A DNA stretch of 43,330 bases. It comes from an uncultured Bacteroidota bacterium (GTDB lineage: Bacteria; Bacteroidota; Bacteroidia; AKYH767-A; OLB10). Shown piece by piece: positions 16,677 through 29,533 of this stretch. Under the pieces are notes generated by a model. It worked only from the letters and a program-made list of their open reading frames with translations, had not been told where the DNA came from and ran no database searches. Position 1 is the stretch's first letter, and every line of letters starts with the position of its first letter. Where the stretch lies: positions 1-43,330 of the forward strand of contig CAIRUC010000015.1 in NCBI GenBank assembly GCA_903881665.1, given 5' to 3'. The position numbers and the translations under genes were made by a program.

Positions 16677-17864
16677 ATGATTTCTTCAATCCGTTTGGCT
16701 TATAACGCTGCTTTTACTGAAGAAAAATACCAGCAATTTTTGGCTGATATGAAGCAAGAATTTAATACTGAAATTGATTTTCGTATTTCAGAATCTCCTG
16801 TTTTTGTAGATGCCCAATTGAAAAGCAAATTGATTCATGCAGGCGAAGAGATTATTGATGTTTTGGTTCGTCCAGATTTTAAATCGTTAAGTGAAAAGGC
16901 CATTCCGAAAAATTTATTTGTTCCTAATGAAGATGAACATACATCATTATTAGCCATCGACTTTGCTATTTGTAAAGATGAATTGGGGAAATTTATTCCT
17001 CAATTAATCGAGTTGCAAGGCTTTGCTTCATTGTATGGTTATCAGGAATGGTTATCGGATAAATACCGTATTCATTTTAACATCCCTTCTAACGTAGATA
17101 ATAAATTTGGCTATACTCATGCTGCATATATCAACCGGCTAAAGGAAGTGATCGTTGGCCAGTATCATGCTGAGAATGTTGTTTTGCTAGAGATTGAACC
17201 CTGGAAGCAAAAAACGAAAATTGATTTTTATATTACTCAAAAATACTTGGGCATTAATGTTATTTGCCTTAGCGAAGTAATTGTTGAAGGTCGTTTGCTT
17301 TACTATTTAAAAGAGGGTAATAAAACAAGAATTAATCGAATTTATAATCGAGTTATTTTTGATGAGTTGGCGCAGCGATCTGATTTACAATGTTCGTTTA
17401 ACATGACGGATGATGTAGATGTGGAATGGGTATCTCATCCCAATTGGTTTTTTAGAATAAGCAAATACATTATGCCTTTTTTAAAGAGTAAATATGTTCC
17501 CGAAACCTATTTTGTAAATGAACTCACTGAAATTCCTGATGACCTCGAAAACTGGGTGCTAAAACCACTTTTTTCATTTAGTGGACAGGGCGTTATTTTC
17601 GATGTCACATTGAAAGACGTTGAACGTTTAAGCAACCCAAGCCATTTTATTTTGCAACGAAAAGTATTATATGCTCCTGCTGTTATTGCGCCTACAGGAG
17701 AAGTGAAATGTGAAGTTAGATTGCTGTATTTGTGGAATAAAAATGAAGCGCGACCTACCCTAGCATTAAACTTAGCAAGAATGAGTAAAGGAAAAATGAT
17801 AGGCGTGCGATACAATGCCAACCTCGATTGGGTGGGTAGTACAACTTGCTTTTTCGAGAGTTAA
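16677..17864 (+). CDS. ATP-grasp-like protein of unknown function
   Basis: A 395-residue cytoplasmic protein. The C-terminal half shows ATP-grasp features: NWVLKPLFSFSGQGV (292-306) with K296 and a Gly-rich loop, FILQRKV (324-330), and GEVKCEVRLLYLW (341-353) with acidic and Arg residues suited to Mg-ATP. The N-terminal half has AIDFAICKDELGKFIPQLIELQGFAS (93-118), found in some circularly permuted ATP-grasp enzymes. ATP-grasp enzymes join a carboxylate to an amine or thiol through an acyl phosphate. The start lies 2 bases after the lipoprotein stop, so it is almost certainly translated from the same mRNA. The fold is inferred from motifs only, and substrates are unknown. Confidence 0.6.
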   Translation: MISSIRLAYNAAFTEEKYQQFLADMKQEFNTEIDFRISESPVFVDAQLKSKLIHAGEEIIDVLVRPDFKSLSEKAIPKNLFVPNEDEHTSLLAIDFAICKDELGKFIPQLIELQGFASLYGYQEWLSDKYRIHFNIPSNVDNKFGYTHAAYINRLKEVIVGQYHAENVVLLEIEPWKQKTKIDFYITQKYLGINVICLSEVIVEGRLLYYLKEGNKTRINRIYNRVIFDELAQRSDLQCSFNMTDDVDVEWVSHPNWFFRISKYIMPFLKSKYVPETYFVNELTEIPDDLENWVLKPLFSFSGQGVIFDVTLKDVERLSNPSHFILQRKVLYAPAVIAPTGEVKCEVRLLYLWNKNEARPTLALNLARMSKGKMIGVRYNANLDWVGSTTCFFES

Positions 17865-18092
17865 TTATGGCTTAGGTGCCGGAGGTGGCAATTCAAATGC
17901 CACCGATTCGTGTTCAAAAACACCTCTATGAGCGGCATCGCAAAAAGGCATATTCTTCGACAATCCACAACGGCATAATGCAATTGAAGTACGGCCATTG
18001 AGGTTAAATTTGTTGCCTTGCGGATCTACAATTTCGAAATCACCTTCAATTCTTAATGATCCGTTAGAGTTTACTTTTATTACTGTTGACAT
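17865..18092 (-). CDS. CDGSH iron-sulfur domain protein
   Basis: A 75-residue protein starting at the ATG at 18092 (the longer frame to 18188 would run into the upstream gene). The motif CRCGLSKNMPFCDAAH gives the three Cys and one His ligands of a CDGSH 2Fe-2S cluster, with Ala-Ala where Gly-Ser/Thr is common. The N-terminal part is a small beta domain and the tail is proline-rich (PPPAPKP). Known members are redox or cluster-transfer proteins. It follows the membrane protein gene by 2 bases, and its stop abuts the stop of the convergent ATP-grasp-like gene with no spacing. Confidence 0.88.
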   Translation of the reverse strand: MSTVIKVNSNGSLRIEGDFEIVDPQGNKFNLNGRTSIALCRCGLSKNMPFCDAAHRGVFEHESVAFELPPPAPKP

Positions 18093-18094
18093 AA

Positions 18095-18496
18095 TTAGTT
18101 TTTCTTTATTTCGAGTACTGAATAATAGTGTATGAGTGATGCAATACTGGCTACACACATAATAGCCAAAAGAACAATTGATATGCACTTATGGTAAGCA
18201 TTCAAATTTAAACTGTTCTGGACAATGCCAATTAGTGCCATAATATGGGCTAAACAGCGTTGACCAAAAACCACCACAGCGGAAAATGTGAATCCAAGTC
18301 CCGTCCAAGGTGTTACTTTTTCTTTTTCTTGCAGGTAAGCAATCACCCATCCTGCCACACCAAATAAAAGTGACGCAATTAAAATAATTTTTGCTTTTGG
18401 ACCAATATAATAAATAGATACTAATCCGCAGATAATATAAATACTGCCTAATACCTGTAAAATCCGATTGCCTGTTTTAAGCATAAATACTTTCAT
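18095..18496 (-). CDS. Small four-helix membrane protein
   Basis: A 133-residue protein with four predicted membrane segments (about 10-30, 35-53, 65-90 and 105-128) and a short charged loop LQEKEKVTPW. I do not recognise a family. It is the first gene of a two-gene minus-strand unit with the CDGSH protein 2 bases downstream. The cytoplasmic partner may give it a redox-related role, but that is only a guess from context. A -7 element lies just upstream at 18510-18517. Confidence 0.65.
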   Translation of the reverse strand: MKVFMLKTGNRILQVLGSIYIICGLVSIYYIGPKAKIILIASLLFGVAGWVIAYLQEKEKVTPWTGLGFTFSAVVVFGQRCLAHIMALIGIVQNSLNLNAYHKCISIVLLAIMCVASIASLIHYYSVLEIKKN

Positions 18497-18509
18497 TTTT
18501 TAACATTAA

Positions 18510-18517
18510 CAAATGTA
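18510..18517 (-). promoter_or_regulatory. -7 element of the membrane protein/CDGSH unit
   Basis: On the minus strand this reads TACATTTG, an exact TAnnTTTG, 13 bases before the ATG at 18496. The -33 position has no clear TTTG. Confidence 0.5.
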
Positions 18518-18979
18518 TAAAATATTGATGAAAATTGCTATTTTAAAATGTATTTTATTTTAAATAAACCACATCTAATATTGTCAAAATGAATATTCAA
18601 TAATTAAATTAATAAAGCCCCCTAAACATTTGGCAAGATCTGATAATTTGCCAGGTTGATTTACAATTGATTAATCGACGTAAGATATGTATTCGAGTTG
18701 AGTTTGTTGTTCTGTTTTTAAATACTCAAGGTGAGCAAATATAATTCATAGTTGGTAGTAAAAAGGGATGCTAATTCTGCTATTTATCATATTAATCATA
18801 TAAATACCTCATTACAAGTAATTACCTTTTGATTTTGTATTCTGTTCAATTTATCATTTTCATGTAATTAACAAGTGGTAAATTGGATTTACTTGTCTTG
18901 AAAAGAGATAAAAACAGTGTTAAAAAGTTTTTTACATCCATTCCCTCCTCCATTCATTTATCATTAAAAAATGGCAATC

Positions 18980-19011
18980 TTTGAAACAAGTGCAAGGAAA
19001 AGATAACTTTG
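18980..19011 (+). promoter_or_regulatory. Promoter of the GT4-GH57-kup-ligA-dapA unit
   Basis: TTTG (18980-18983), a 20-base spacer and TAACTTTG (19004-19011) match the Bacteroidota housekeeping promoter in both boxes. The start codon at 19040 leaves an expected leader of about 20 bases. Confidence 0.75.
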
Positions 19012-19039
19012 CATTTCATTCTTGCTGCTTCTGCTTCCT

Positions 19040-20392
19040 ATGTCCGAAATTCCAATTAATCCTTCTTCAAAAACATCCAATTTGCCCAAAATTTTGATGC
19101 TGGGTTGGGAGTTTCCTCCTGTTATAAATGGAGGATTAGGAGTGGCTTGCCATGATTTATGCATTGCATTGTCGAAATACGCTAGCGTAACAATGATAAT
19201 ACCGAAGTCGAATCCTGATTTTGTTGTTAAAAATCTGAATTTAATTGGGTTAAATACAATCGATACTAAAACACTTCGAAATATTGGGTTTGCCAATGAA
19301 AACTATAAAAACCTTGAGGATGTTCATTTTATCGATGCTCATTTAAATCCTTATTATACTAGTAAAACGAATGGCGACCAACCGCTGAACTTTAAAAGTC
19401 AATTTTTAAAACCATTAAAAATTGGCAATGAAACAGCAGAAGTTTTTCATATTAGTGATTTGTATGGCGGTGATGTTATTGAGAAAGTTACCGTATTTGG
19501 GAAGTTAGCCGCGAAGTTGGCTTGCACTCTCGATTTTGATGTGATTCATGCTCACGACTGGATGACGATGATTGCGGGTATGGAAATTAAAGCACAAACA
19601 GGGAAGCCTCTAGTCATGCATATTCATAGTTTAGAAGTTGATCGCAGCGGACCAACAAGCAAAGGTTGGGTATATCAAATTGAAAAAAAAGGAATGGAAT
19701 ATGCCGATGTTTTGATGCCTGTTAGTCATTTTACCGGTAAAATTATTCATGATTATTATGGCATTCCAATATCTAAAATTCATACTTGTCACAATGGAAT
19801 TCGTCCGGTAGTGCCTTTTAAAAGCGAGAAGTTATTTAAAGAAAAAATGGTACTTTTTATAGGGCGTTTAACACGTCAAAAAGGCCCTGAGTACTTTGTA
19901 GATATCGCCGAAAAAGTATTGCAGCATAATAATAATGTTCGTTTCGTGATGGCAGGAACTGGAGAGTATTTTAATTTATTGCTTGAACGCGCCGCATTAA
20001 AAGGCATTGCTCACCGCTTCCACTTAACCGGATTTCTTAACCTCGATAAGGTACGTCAGCTTTTGTCGATGGCCGATGTGTATATGATGCCATCTATGTC
20101 GGAGCCATTCGGATTATCGGCGGTTGAAGCTGTGCAGTTTGGAGTGCCTTCCGTAATCAGTAAGCAATCAGGAGTTTCGGAAGTGCTGCAAGGTTCGTTG
20201 AAATTTGATTATTGGGATACCGATAGCGCAGCGCAATATGTGTTGGCTTTGCTTAACGATTCTGTACTTGCCGAGAAGATTAAAGAAGATGCTTATAAAG
20301 ATCTAGAACATATTAGCTGGGATAGTGCTGCTCAAACAGTAATTTCCGGTTATAAGAAGTTTAATTTAGTGCACGATAAAATTACCTCATAA
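19040..20392 (+). CDS. GT4 glycosyltransferase, glycogen synthase-like
   Basis: A 450-residue GT-B enzyme. The ATG at 19040 is chosen over the in-frame TTG at 19022, which lies within the short expected leader. The N-terminal domain starts KILMLGWEFPPVINGGLG, the glycogen/starch synthase-type ADP-glucose loop (KxGG replaced by NGGLG). HAHDWMT and later SMSEPFGLSAVEAVQFGVPSV form the donor-binding E-x7-E site. It should extend an alpha-glucan from a nucleotide sugar. The GH57 gene begins 11 bases downstream, a pairing that supports alpha-glucan synthesis and branching or turnover. It could alternatively make another glucoside such as trehalose or maltose-1-phosphate; the donor is not proven. 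Confidence 0.85.
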   Translation: MSEIPINPSSKTSNLPKILMLGWEFPPVINGGLGVACHDLCIALSKYASVTMIIPKSNPDFVVKNLNLIGLNTIDTKTLRNIGFANENYKNLEDVHFIDAHLNPYYTSKTNGDQPLNFKSQFLKPLKIGNETAEVFHISDLYGGDVIEKVTVFGKLAAKLACTLDFDVIHAHDWMTMIAGMEIKAQTGKPLVMHIHSLEVDRSGPTSKGWVYQIEKKGMEYADVLMPVSHFTGKIIHDYYGIPISKIHTCHNGIRPVVPFKSEKLFKEKMVLFIGRLTRQKGPEYFVDIAEKVLQHNNNVRFVMAGTGEYFNLLLERAALKGIAHRFHLTGFLNLDKVRQLLSMADVYMMPSMSEPFGLSAVEAVQFGVPSVISKQSGVSEVLQGSLKFDYWDTDSAAQYVLALLNDSVLAEKIKEDAYKDLEHISWDSAAQTVISGYKKFNLVHDKITS

Positions 20393-20403
20393 AATACATC
20401 CTC

Positions 20404-21642
20404 ATGCCTTCTGTTTGTTTCTACTTTCAGGTTCATCAACCTTTTCGAATAAAACGATATTCGTTTTTTGATATTGGGAAAGATCATTTTTATGAAGACG
20501 ATGAAAAAAATCTAACGGTCCTCGATAAAGTTTCTGAAAAGTGCTATCTGAAAACGAATCGTAAAATGCTCGAATTAATAAATCGTCATAAAGGAAAATT
20601 TAAAATAACCTACTCGATTTCTGGAACAGCTATCGAACAATTTGAAAAGTATCGACCTGATGTTTTAGAATCATTTAAAGATCTTGCTAAAACAGGATGT
20701 GTTGAATTTCTTGCTGAAACGTATTACCATTCATTAAGCTTCATTTTTTCGAAAGAAGAATTTCGTCGCCAAATTGAAATGCACAAGGCGAAAATTATTG
20801 AACACTTCACGCAAACTCCTAAAATCTTTAGAAATACCGAACTTATTTATAATAACGAATTAGCTGCATTTATCGAGAAAATGGGATTCACTGGAATTCT
20901 ATGCGAAGGAGTTGATCGATTGTTAAATGGACGTTCTCCTAACTATTTGTATCAACCTGCAGGCGCTCATAAAATTAAAACCTTCTTAAAAAATTACAGC
21001 CTTTCCGACGATATTGCCTTCCGCTTTAGCGATGGTAATTGGAAAGAATGGCCTTTGAAAGCCGATACGTTTGCCTCATGGGTTCATCGTATGGCTGGCA
21101 ATGGTGAAGTGTTGAATTTATTTATGGATTACGAAACCTTTGGCGAACACCAATGGGAAGAAACGGGGATATTCGAATTTCTTGATTTTTTACCAAATGA
21201 AATAATGAAGCATGGTGACTTCGATTTCAAAACACTATCAGAAGCCGCCGACAGCTATAAAATTCGCGATATTTACGATGCTCCAGATTTTATTAGTTGG
21301 GCCGATGCCGAACGAGATTTGAGTGCATGGTTAAGTAATCCAATGGAGAAGGCCGCTGCAAATCGAATTTATAGTTTAGAAGATAGTGTAATGAAGTTGG
21401 GTAATAAAGATTTGATTGAGGTGTGGGGCAAATTACAAACTAGTGATCATTTCTATTATATGTGTACGAAGTTCTGGAGCGATGGCGATGTGCATAAGTA
21501 CTTCAGTCCATACGATTCGCCTTATGATGCATATATTTACTATATGAATGTGCTTGCCGATTTTGAGTCTACGATTGATTTGTATTATAAAGACAATAAT
21601 GGAGCGAAGAAAATGGAGAATAAAAATGAATCAATTGCATAG
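20404..21642 (+). CDS. GH57 family alpha-glucan-acting enzyme
   Basis: A 412-residue glycoside hydrolase family 57 protein. Conserved regions are FQVHQPFR (8-15), SISGTAIEQF (71-80), KIFRNTELIYNNELA (140-154) with E146 as the likely nucleophile, and MDYETFGEHQW (241-251) with D242 as the likely acid/base. GH57 enzymes are retaining amylases, 4-alpha-glucanotransferases or branching enzymes. The length is that of the short alpha-amylase-like subgroup. There is no signal peptide, so it should act on intracellular glucan. It lies between the GT4 gene (11 bases) and kup (22 bases). The exact reaction cannot be fixed from motifs. Confidence 0.88.
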   Translation: MPSVCFYFQVHQPFRIKRYSFFDIGKDHFYEDDEKNLTVLDKVSEKCYLKTNRKMLELINRHKGKFKITYSISGTAIEQFEKYRPDVLESFKDLAKTGCVEFLAETYYHSLSFIFSKEEFRRQIEMHKAKIIEHFTQTPKIFRNTELIYNNELAAFIEKMGFTGILCEGVDRLLNGRSPNYLYQPAGAHKIKTFLKNYSLSDDIAFRFSDGNWKEWPLKADTFASWVHRMAGNGEVLNLFMDYETFGEHQWEETGIFEFLDFLPNEIMKHGDFDFKTLSEAADSYKIRDIYDAPDFISWADAERDLSAWLSNPMEKAAANRIYSLEDSVMKLGNKDLIEVWGKLQTSDHFYYMCTKFWSDGDVHKYFSPYDSPYDAYIYYMNVLADFESTIDLYYKDNNGAKKMENKNESIA

Positions 21643-21664
21643 AATTAAAAAATAAAGAATCGCA

Positions 21665-25679
<4,015 letters not shown>

Positions 25680-25701
25680 CTTTACATTTCTATCCGCTAA
25701 A

Positions 25702-26256
25702 ATGAAGAAATCCTTCCGACATAAAATAGCACATTATCTGTTTTTACGTGAGTTCAGATCGAATCTCTCTGCCCATCAGATGATTACCTTCGAAAGAGCT
25801 AAATCTATCGGAATACTTTACGATTCAACCAATGAAAAACATTTTGAATTGGTTAAAAAATACGTGAAAGAAATCCGCGAAACCCACCATAAAGATGTGT
25901 TGGCATTAGGGTATTATGATCAGAAGGAATTACCAGCCATGAGGTTTTCTAAATTAGGTCTTGATTTCTTTACCAAAAAAGATCTAAACTGGCATTTTAA
26001 GCCAATGGCTGCTGTGGTGAAGAGTTTCGTAAATCGTGAATTCGATTTATTAATTGATTTGCATACAGGAAATTCAATTCCTTTCCGTTATATCGTTGCC
26101 GCTTCGCGCTCTAAATTTAAAATCGGTAAGCATGATAAATCTGCCGAACGGTTTTATGATTTTATGATCAGCACTGGCGATCATATGACATTACCTCAAT
26201 TTATCGATCAAGTTAATCATTATCTAAAGCTTTTTAAGCATGAGCCTGCTAAATAA
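25702..26256 (+). CDS. Conserved hypothetical protein next to dapA
   Basis: A 184-residue basic cytoplasmic protein with no signal peptide. Recognisable stretches are RAKSIGILYDSTNEKHF (33-49), KDVLALGYYDQKELP and REFDLLIDLHTGNSIPFRYI. The alternating beta/alpha look suggests a Rossmann-like or glycosyltransferase-B-like half domain. It resembles proteins found beside dapA in other Bacteroidota (I believe a DUF of unknown function). It follows ligA by 22 bases, and its last 17 bases overlap dapA, which implies coupled translation. No function can be assigned. Confidence 0.7.
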   Translation: MKKSFRHKIAHYLFLREFRSNLSAHQMITFERAKSIGILYDSTNEKHFELVKKYVKEIRETHHKDVLALGYYDQKELPAMRFSKLGLDFFTKKDLNWHFKPMAAVVKSFVNREFDLLIDLHTGNSIPFRYIVAASRSKFKIGKHDKSAERFYDFMISTGDHMTLPQFIDQVNHYLKLFKHEPAK

Positions 26257-27130
26257 ATTAAAAGGTACAGGAGTGGCGTTAGTGACTCCTTTTACTAAAG
26301 ATCTCGAAGTTGATTATAATGGCTTAACAAATCTCGTTAAGCATGTTATAAAAGGCAAGTGTGAATATGTAGTTGTGCTTGGTACAACGGGTGAAAGTGT
26401 AACGCTTTCTAAAGAAGAAAAAATAGCCATCACTGCCACCGTAATAAAAGCGGTTAAAGGAAGAGTACCTGTTGTTTTAGGTGTGGGTGGAAATAATACC
26501 GAAGACGTAATTCATACTTTAAAATCAACCGATTTTAAAGGTATCGATGCTATTCTTTCAGTATCACCTGCATATAATAAGCCATCTCAAGCCGGAATAG
26601 TAGCTCATTTTAAAGTGGTGGCAAAAGCATCGCCTGTTCCAGTTATTCTTTACAATGTCCCTGGCCGTACTGGTTCTAATATGTTAGCCTCTACAACAAT
26701 AAAATTGGCGCGCGAATGTAAAAATGTAATTGCTATTAAAGAGGCAAGTGGAAATGTAGAACAAATTATGTCGATCATTCAGCAGGCACCCGATCAATTT
26801 TTAGTAATTTCTGGCGACGACGGTATTACGTTACCGTTAGTAGCAGCAGGTGCAGTAGGAGTCATTTCTGTTGTGGCCAATGTATATCCTCTCGCCTACT
26901 CTTCAATGGTTCGGGCTGCATTAAAAAATGATTTCGTTAAATCACGTAAATTCCATTATGGGTTTTACGGATTAATTCCCCTCCTCTTTGAAGAGGGAAA
27001 TCCGACTGGAGCAAAAGTTGTTTTGAAACGTTTAGGTGTTTGTGGTGATGATGTTCGATTGCCTTTAGTGAAAGTAAGCATTGACCTCGAAAAACGAATT
27101 CATACATTTATGAAATCGTATAAAAGTTAG
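26240..27130 (+). CDS. dapA: 4-hydroxy-tetrahydrodipicolinate synthase
   Basis: A 296-residue class I aldolase of lysine and diaminopimelate synthesis, condensing pyruvate with aspartate semialdehyde. The Schiff-base lysine is K167 in IAIKEASGN, with Y138 in LYNVPGRTG and T49-T50 in LGTTGESVTL. The start overlaps the preceding gene by 17 bases in another frame. It is the last gene of the run that begins at 19040. No clear terminator was found after it. Confidence 0.95.
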   Translation: MSLLNKLKGTGVALVTPFTKDLEVDYNGLTNLVKHVIKGKCEYVVVLGTTGESVTLSKEEKIAITATVIKAVKGRVPVVLGVGGNNTEDVIHTLKSTDFKGIDAILSVSPAYNKPSQAGIVAHFKVVAKASPVPVILYNVPGRTGSNMLASTTIKLARECKNVIAIKEASGNVEQIMSIIQQAPDQFLVISGDDGITLPLVAAGAVGVISVVANVYPLAYSSMVRAALKNDFVKSRKFHYGFYGLIPLLFEEGNPTGAKVVLKRLGVCGDDVRLPLVKVSIDLEKRIHTFMKSYKS

Positions 27131-27483
27131 TATTCATTAGCAAAGTTAATTTATCAAAACAGGAATAAACAATTACTTCCATTCCCAATAACTTTGATTA
27201 TAATGCTGATTTAACTTTTCTTTGGTAAATCGCATTGTTCGAGAGTTATATTCATTGAGGTCATTAAAAAGTCGTTTGAGAATTCAAAAATATTTGGTAT
27301 TATTAATTATCATTGTTAATTAAAATGGCGTGAATCATTACCTATGATGTAGCGTTTTTTTTCTGTATTGTATTTATTTATTACAAATACTGATGATAAC
27401 GATTGTATATTTGGTTACTTTATAGCTTTAAAGTGGTAATTTTCTTTTTTAGGTGACCTTTCTTTGTAAATTTGGAAGGAATA
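27131..27483. other. 353-base intergenic region with a minus-strand open stretch
   Basis: This AT-rich gap contains several TAnnTTTG matches on the plus strand (27406-27413 and 27467-27474; the latter is close to the next start). On the minus strand, 27173-27283 is open for 36 codons ending TAA, with a protein-like tail ending QHYNQSYWEWK and a stop just upstream in the same frame. It could be the decayed end of a gene, or chance in AT-rich DNA. Confidence 0.35.
27467..27474 (+). promoter_or_regulatory. -7 element of the 27484 gene
   Basis: TAAATTTG, an exact TAnnTTTG, ends 9 bases before the ATG at 27484. No TTTG lies at the -33 position (TTTC is there). An AGGA that could bind the ribosome lies in the same short leader. 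Confidence 0.45.
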
Positions 27484-28680
27484 ATGATTATGAAGAAAAG
27501 GATATTTCTTTTAATTGCTTGTATAGCAGCTGCTTTAACTGGTCATAGCCAAGGTAATAAGGACATAATGCCATTGGTGAATGAGCGATTTGATAAGATT
27601 TTCTTGAATGAGAACTTTGATAGCGCGGGCACTTCTTGGGCCACCGTTTCTAATTCCGAAAATCTTATTCTCGTACAAGGTGGCGAATATATTTTGCAGC
27701 GCAAGGCTACTGTTTCGCCTTTTGCTGTAATCGGAACTTTTACAAACAACCTTTCTAGTTTCCGAATGGTGACCTCCTTAATTCTAAAAAAAGCAAATAC
27801 AAACGAGGGAAGTTTAGGCATTATTTTCATGGCTCAATCAGGTGGTCAGGGAGGATTTATTTTCGAAATCAATAAATTGCAACAATATCGTTTGCGCCAA
27901 ATTAAAAATGGCGTTTATCGTTATTTAACAGGTGAGGCCAATACTGGAGGATGGATCAAATCGACGTTACTTAAAACACTAGGATTACCCAATATATTTG
28001 AAGTTCGAACATTAGATCGAAATTATGATTTGTACTTGAACAATGTGCTTATCATTTCATTTTCTGAAATCGCCTATAAAACAGGTGATATCGGCTATAT
28101 TATAGGACCCGAATCAAAAGGCAGCGTTGATTTCCTCTACCTATTTACAAATCAATCGCGTAACGATATCGAATATAACGCAAGTGTTGGAGAGGAAAAT
28201 GTAATCGCTGATCCAGAAAATGATATTAAGGCTTTGGCTGAATCTATTATCGGATTGAAAACGCAACTCAATACTCTTACTGAAGAAAATGAAGAGCTAA
28301 AGCAGATTATTTTATCTATGAAAACAGATGAAAAAGAAATTGCGAATGAGATGTCCGAAACGAAAAAAAATATTAATAACTTAGAAGCTCAAAACAGAAA
28401 GAATCAAGCATCCTTTGATTCACTTTTAAAAGTAAATGAAGATCTAAATAAATACAAAGAGCTTGTTAAAGGCAATGATAATGGCGACATCGTAATTAAC
28501 CTATCCAAAAGTTTAAAGGCTGAAAAATTGAAAAATGAAGCCCTCTTAAAACAAAACAAAGAATTAAAAGATAACCTTCAATTAAATCAGGCACAGAAAA
28601 AGAATCAACAAGCCAAACCAGATTCTTCTAAAGTAAAAGATGATAACGGCGGATTCGTTTTGCCCAAAGAAAATCCTTGA
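27484..28680 (+). CDS. Exported protein with jelly-roll-like domain and coiled coil
   Basis: A 398-residue protein from the ATG at 27484 (MIMKKRIF; the ATG at 27490 is equally possible). The signal peptide ends near TGHSQG. Residues about 30-225 look like a concanavalin/LamG-type beta domain (FDSAGTSW, SLGIIFMAQSGGQGGFIFEINKLQQYRLRQI, DIGYIIGPES). Residues about 245-385 form a coiled coil with many Glu, Lys and Asn, and the end is GGFVLPKENP. It is presumably periplasmic or surface-attached. The panB gene begins 21 bases downstream. I do not recognise a named family. Confidence 0.7.
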   Translation: MIMKKRIFLLIACIAAALTGHSQGNKDIMPLVNERFDKIFLNENFDSAGTSWATVSNSENLILVQGGEYILQRKATVSPFAVIGTFTNNLSSFRMVTSLILKKANTNEGSLGIIFMAQSGGQGGFIFEINKLQQYRLRQIKNGVYRYLTGEANTGGWIKSTLLKTLGLPNIFEVRTLDRNYDLYLNNVLIISFSEIAYKTGDIGYIIGPESKGSVDFLYLFTNQSRNDIEYNASVGEENVIADPENDIKALAESIIGLKTQLNTLTEENEELKQIILSMKTDEKEIANEMSETKKNINNLEAQNRKNQASFDSLLKVNEDLNKYKELVKGNDNGDIVINLSKSLKAEKLKNEALLKQNKELKDNLQLNQAQKKNQQAKPDSSKVKDDNGGFVLPKENP

Positions 28681-28701
28681 TCTATTTTAAAAATATTCAT
28701 C

Positions 28702-29517
28702 ATGTCGGTACATACAGATATTAAAAAAATTACTACCCATACTTTGCAAGAGATGAAACGCAAAGGCGAAAAAATCGCTATGCTTACAGCTTACGACTAT
28801 AGTCTTGCAAAAATTATTGATACTGCTAATATGGATGTTATATTGGTGGGCGATTCGGCGAGTAATGTAATGGCCGGACACGAAACTACCCTTCCTATTA
28901 CACTCGACCAAATGATTTATCACGCGGCGTCTGTTGTAAGAGCGGTGCATCGTGCATTGGTTGTTGTAGATCTTCCCTTCGGTTCATATCAAGGAAATTC
29001 GAAAGAAGCGTTGAACTCAGCCATTCGCATCATGAAAGAAACTGGTGCGCATGCCGTAAAAATGGAAGGCGGGCGAGAAATAAAAGAAGCAGTTGAGCGT
29101 ATTTTAACAGCAGGAATACCTGTAATGGGACACCTCGGATTAACACCTCAATCTATTTATAAATTCGGAACTTACGTTGTAAGAGCTAAGGAAGAACAAG
29201 AAGCAATTCGTTTACAAGAAGATGCTTTGTTACTCGAAGATATAGGATGTTTCTCAATCGTTTTAGAGAAGATCCCTGCAAAGTTAGCAACAGAAGTTTC
29301 GGCTAGCTTAAAAATTCCTACCATCGGTATAGGTGCCGGGAATGGTACCGACGGACAAGTATTGGTACTTCACGATATGATGGGCATTAATAAAGATTTT
29401 AATCCTCGGTTTTTAAGACGTTACATGAATCTTTTTGAAGAAATTCAAAATGCTACCGAATTATACATTAAAGATGTGAAATCGAAAGATTTTCCGAATG
29501 AAAAAGAGCAGTATTAA
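28702..29517 (+). CDS. panB: Ketopantoate hydroxymethyltransferase
   Basis: A 271-residue enzyme making ketopantoate from 2-oxoisovalerate and methylene-tetrahydrofolate for coenzyme A. The motifs are [13 protein letters not shown] (28-40), [19 protein letters not shown] (49-67) with the Mg ligand D51, D90 in [15 protein letters not shown], and the catalytic Glu in [10 protein letters not shown]. Complete and of normal length. It lies 21 bases after the coiled-coil protein gene and 16 bases before the pseudouridine synthase gene. Confidence 0.95.
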   Translation: MSVHTDIKKITTHTLQEMKRKGEKIAMLTAYDYSLAKIIDTANMDVILVGDSASNVMAGHETTLPITLDQMIYHAASVVRAVHRALVVVDLPFGSYQGNSKEALNSAIRIMKETGAHAVKMEGGREIKEAVERILTAGIPVMGHLGLTPQSIYKFGTYVVRAKEEQEAIRLQEDALLLEDIGCFSIVLEKIPAKLATEVSASLKIPTIGIGAGNGTDGQVLVLHDMMGINKDFNPRFLRRYMNLFEEIQNATELYIKDVKSKDFPNEKEQY

Positions 29518-29533
29518 ATTTTAAATAGAAAGC

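Larger units (their letters stand above)
18497..19039. other. 543-base intergenic region between divergent units
   Basis: No convincing coding frame was seen on either strand. It holds the -7 element of the minus-strand membrane protein unit near its left edge and the promoter of the GT4 gene near its right edge. In between is AT-rich sequence with a short inverted repeat, TGGCAA (18631-18636) with TTGCCA (18648-18653), around an 11-base centre. That spacing could suit a dimeric regulator, but no function can be shown. Confidence 0.5.

Noticed and set aside
18860..18900. Hairpin from ACAAG-TGG-TAAA with TTTA-CTTGT in the 18497-19039 gap
   Set aside because: The 9-bp stem has a 3-base bulge, no T run and no adjacent gene end, so a terminator or riboswitch is not supported.
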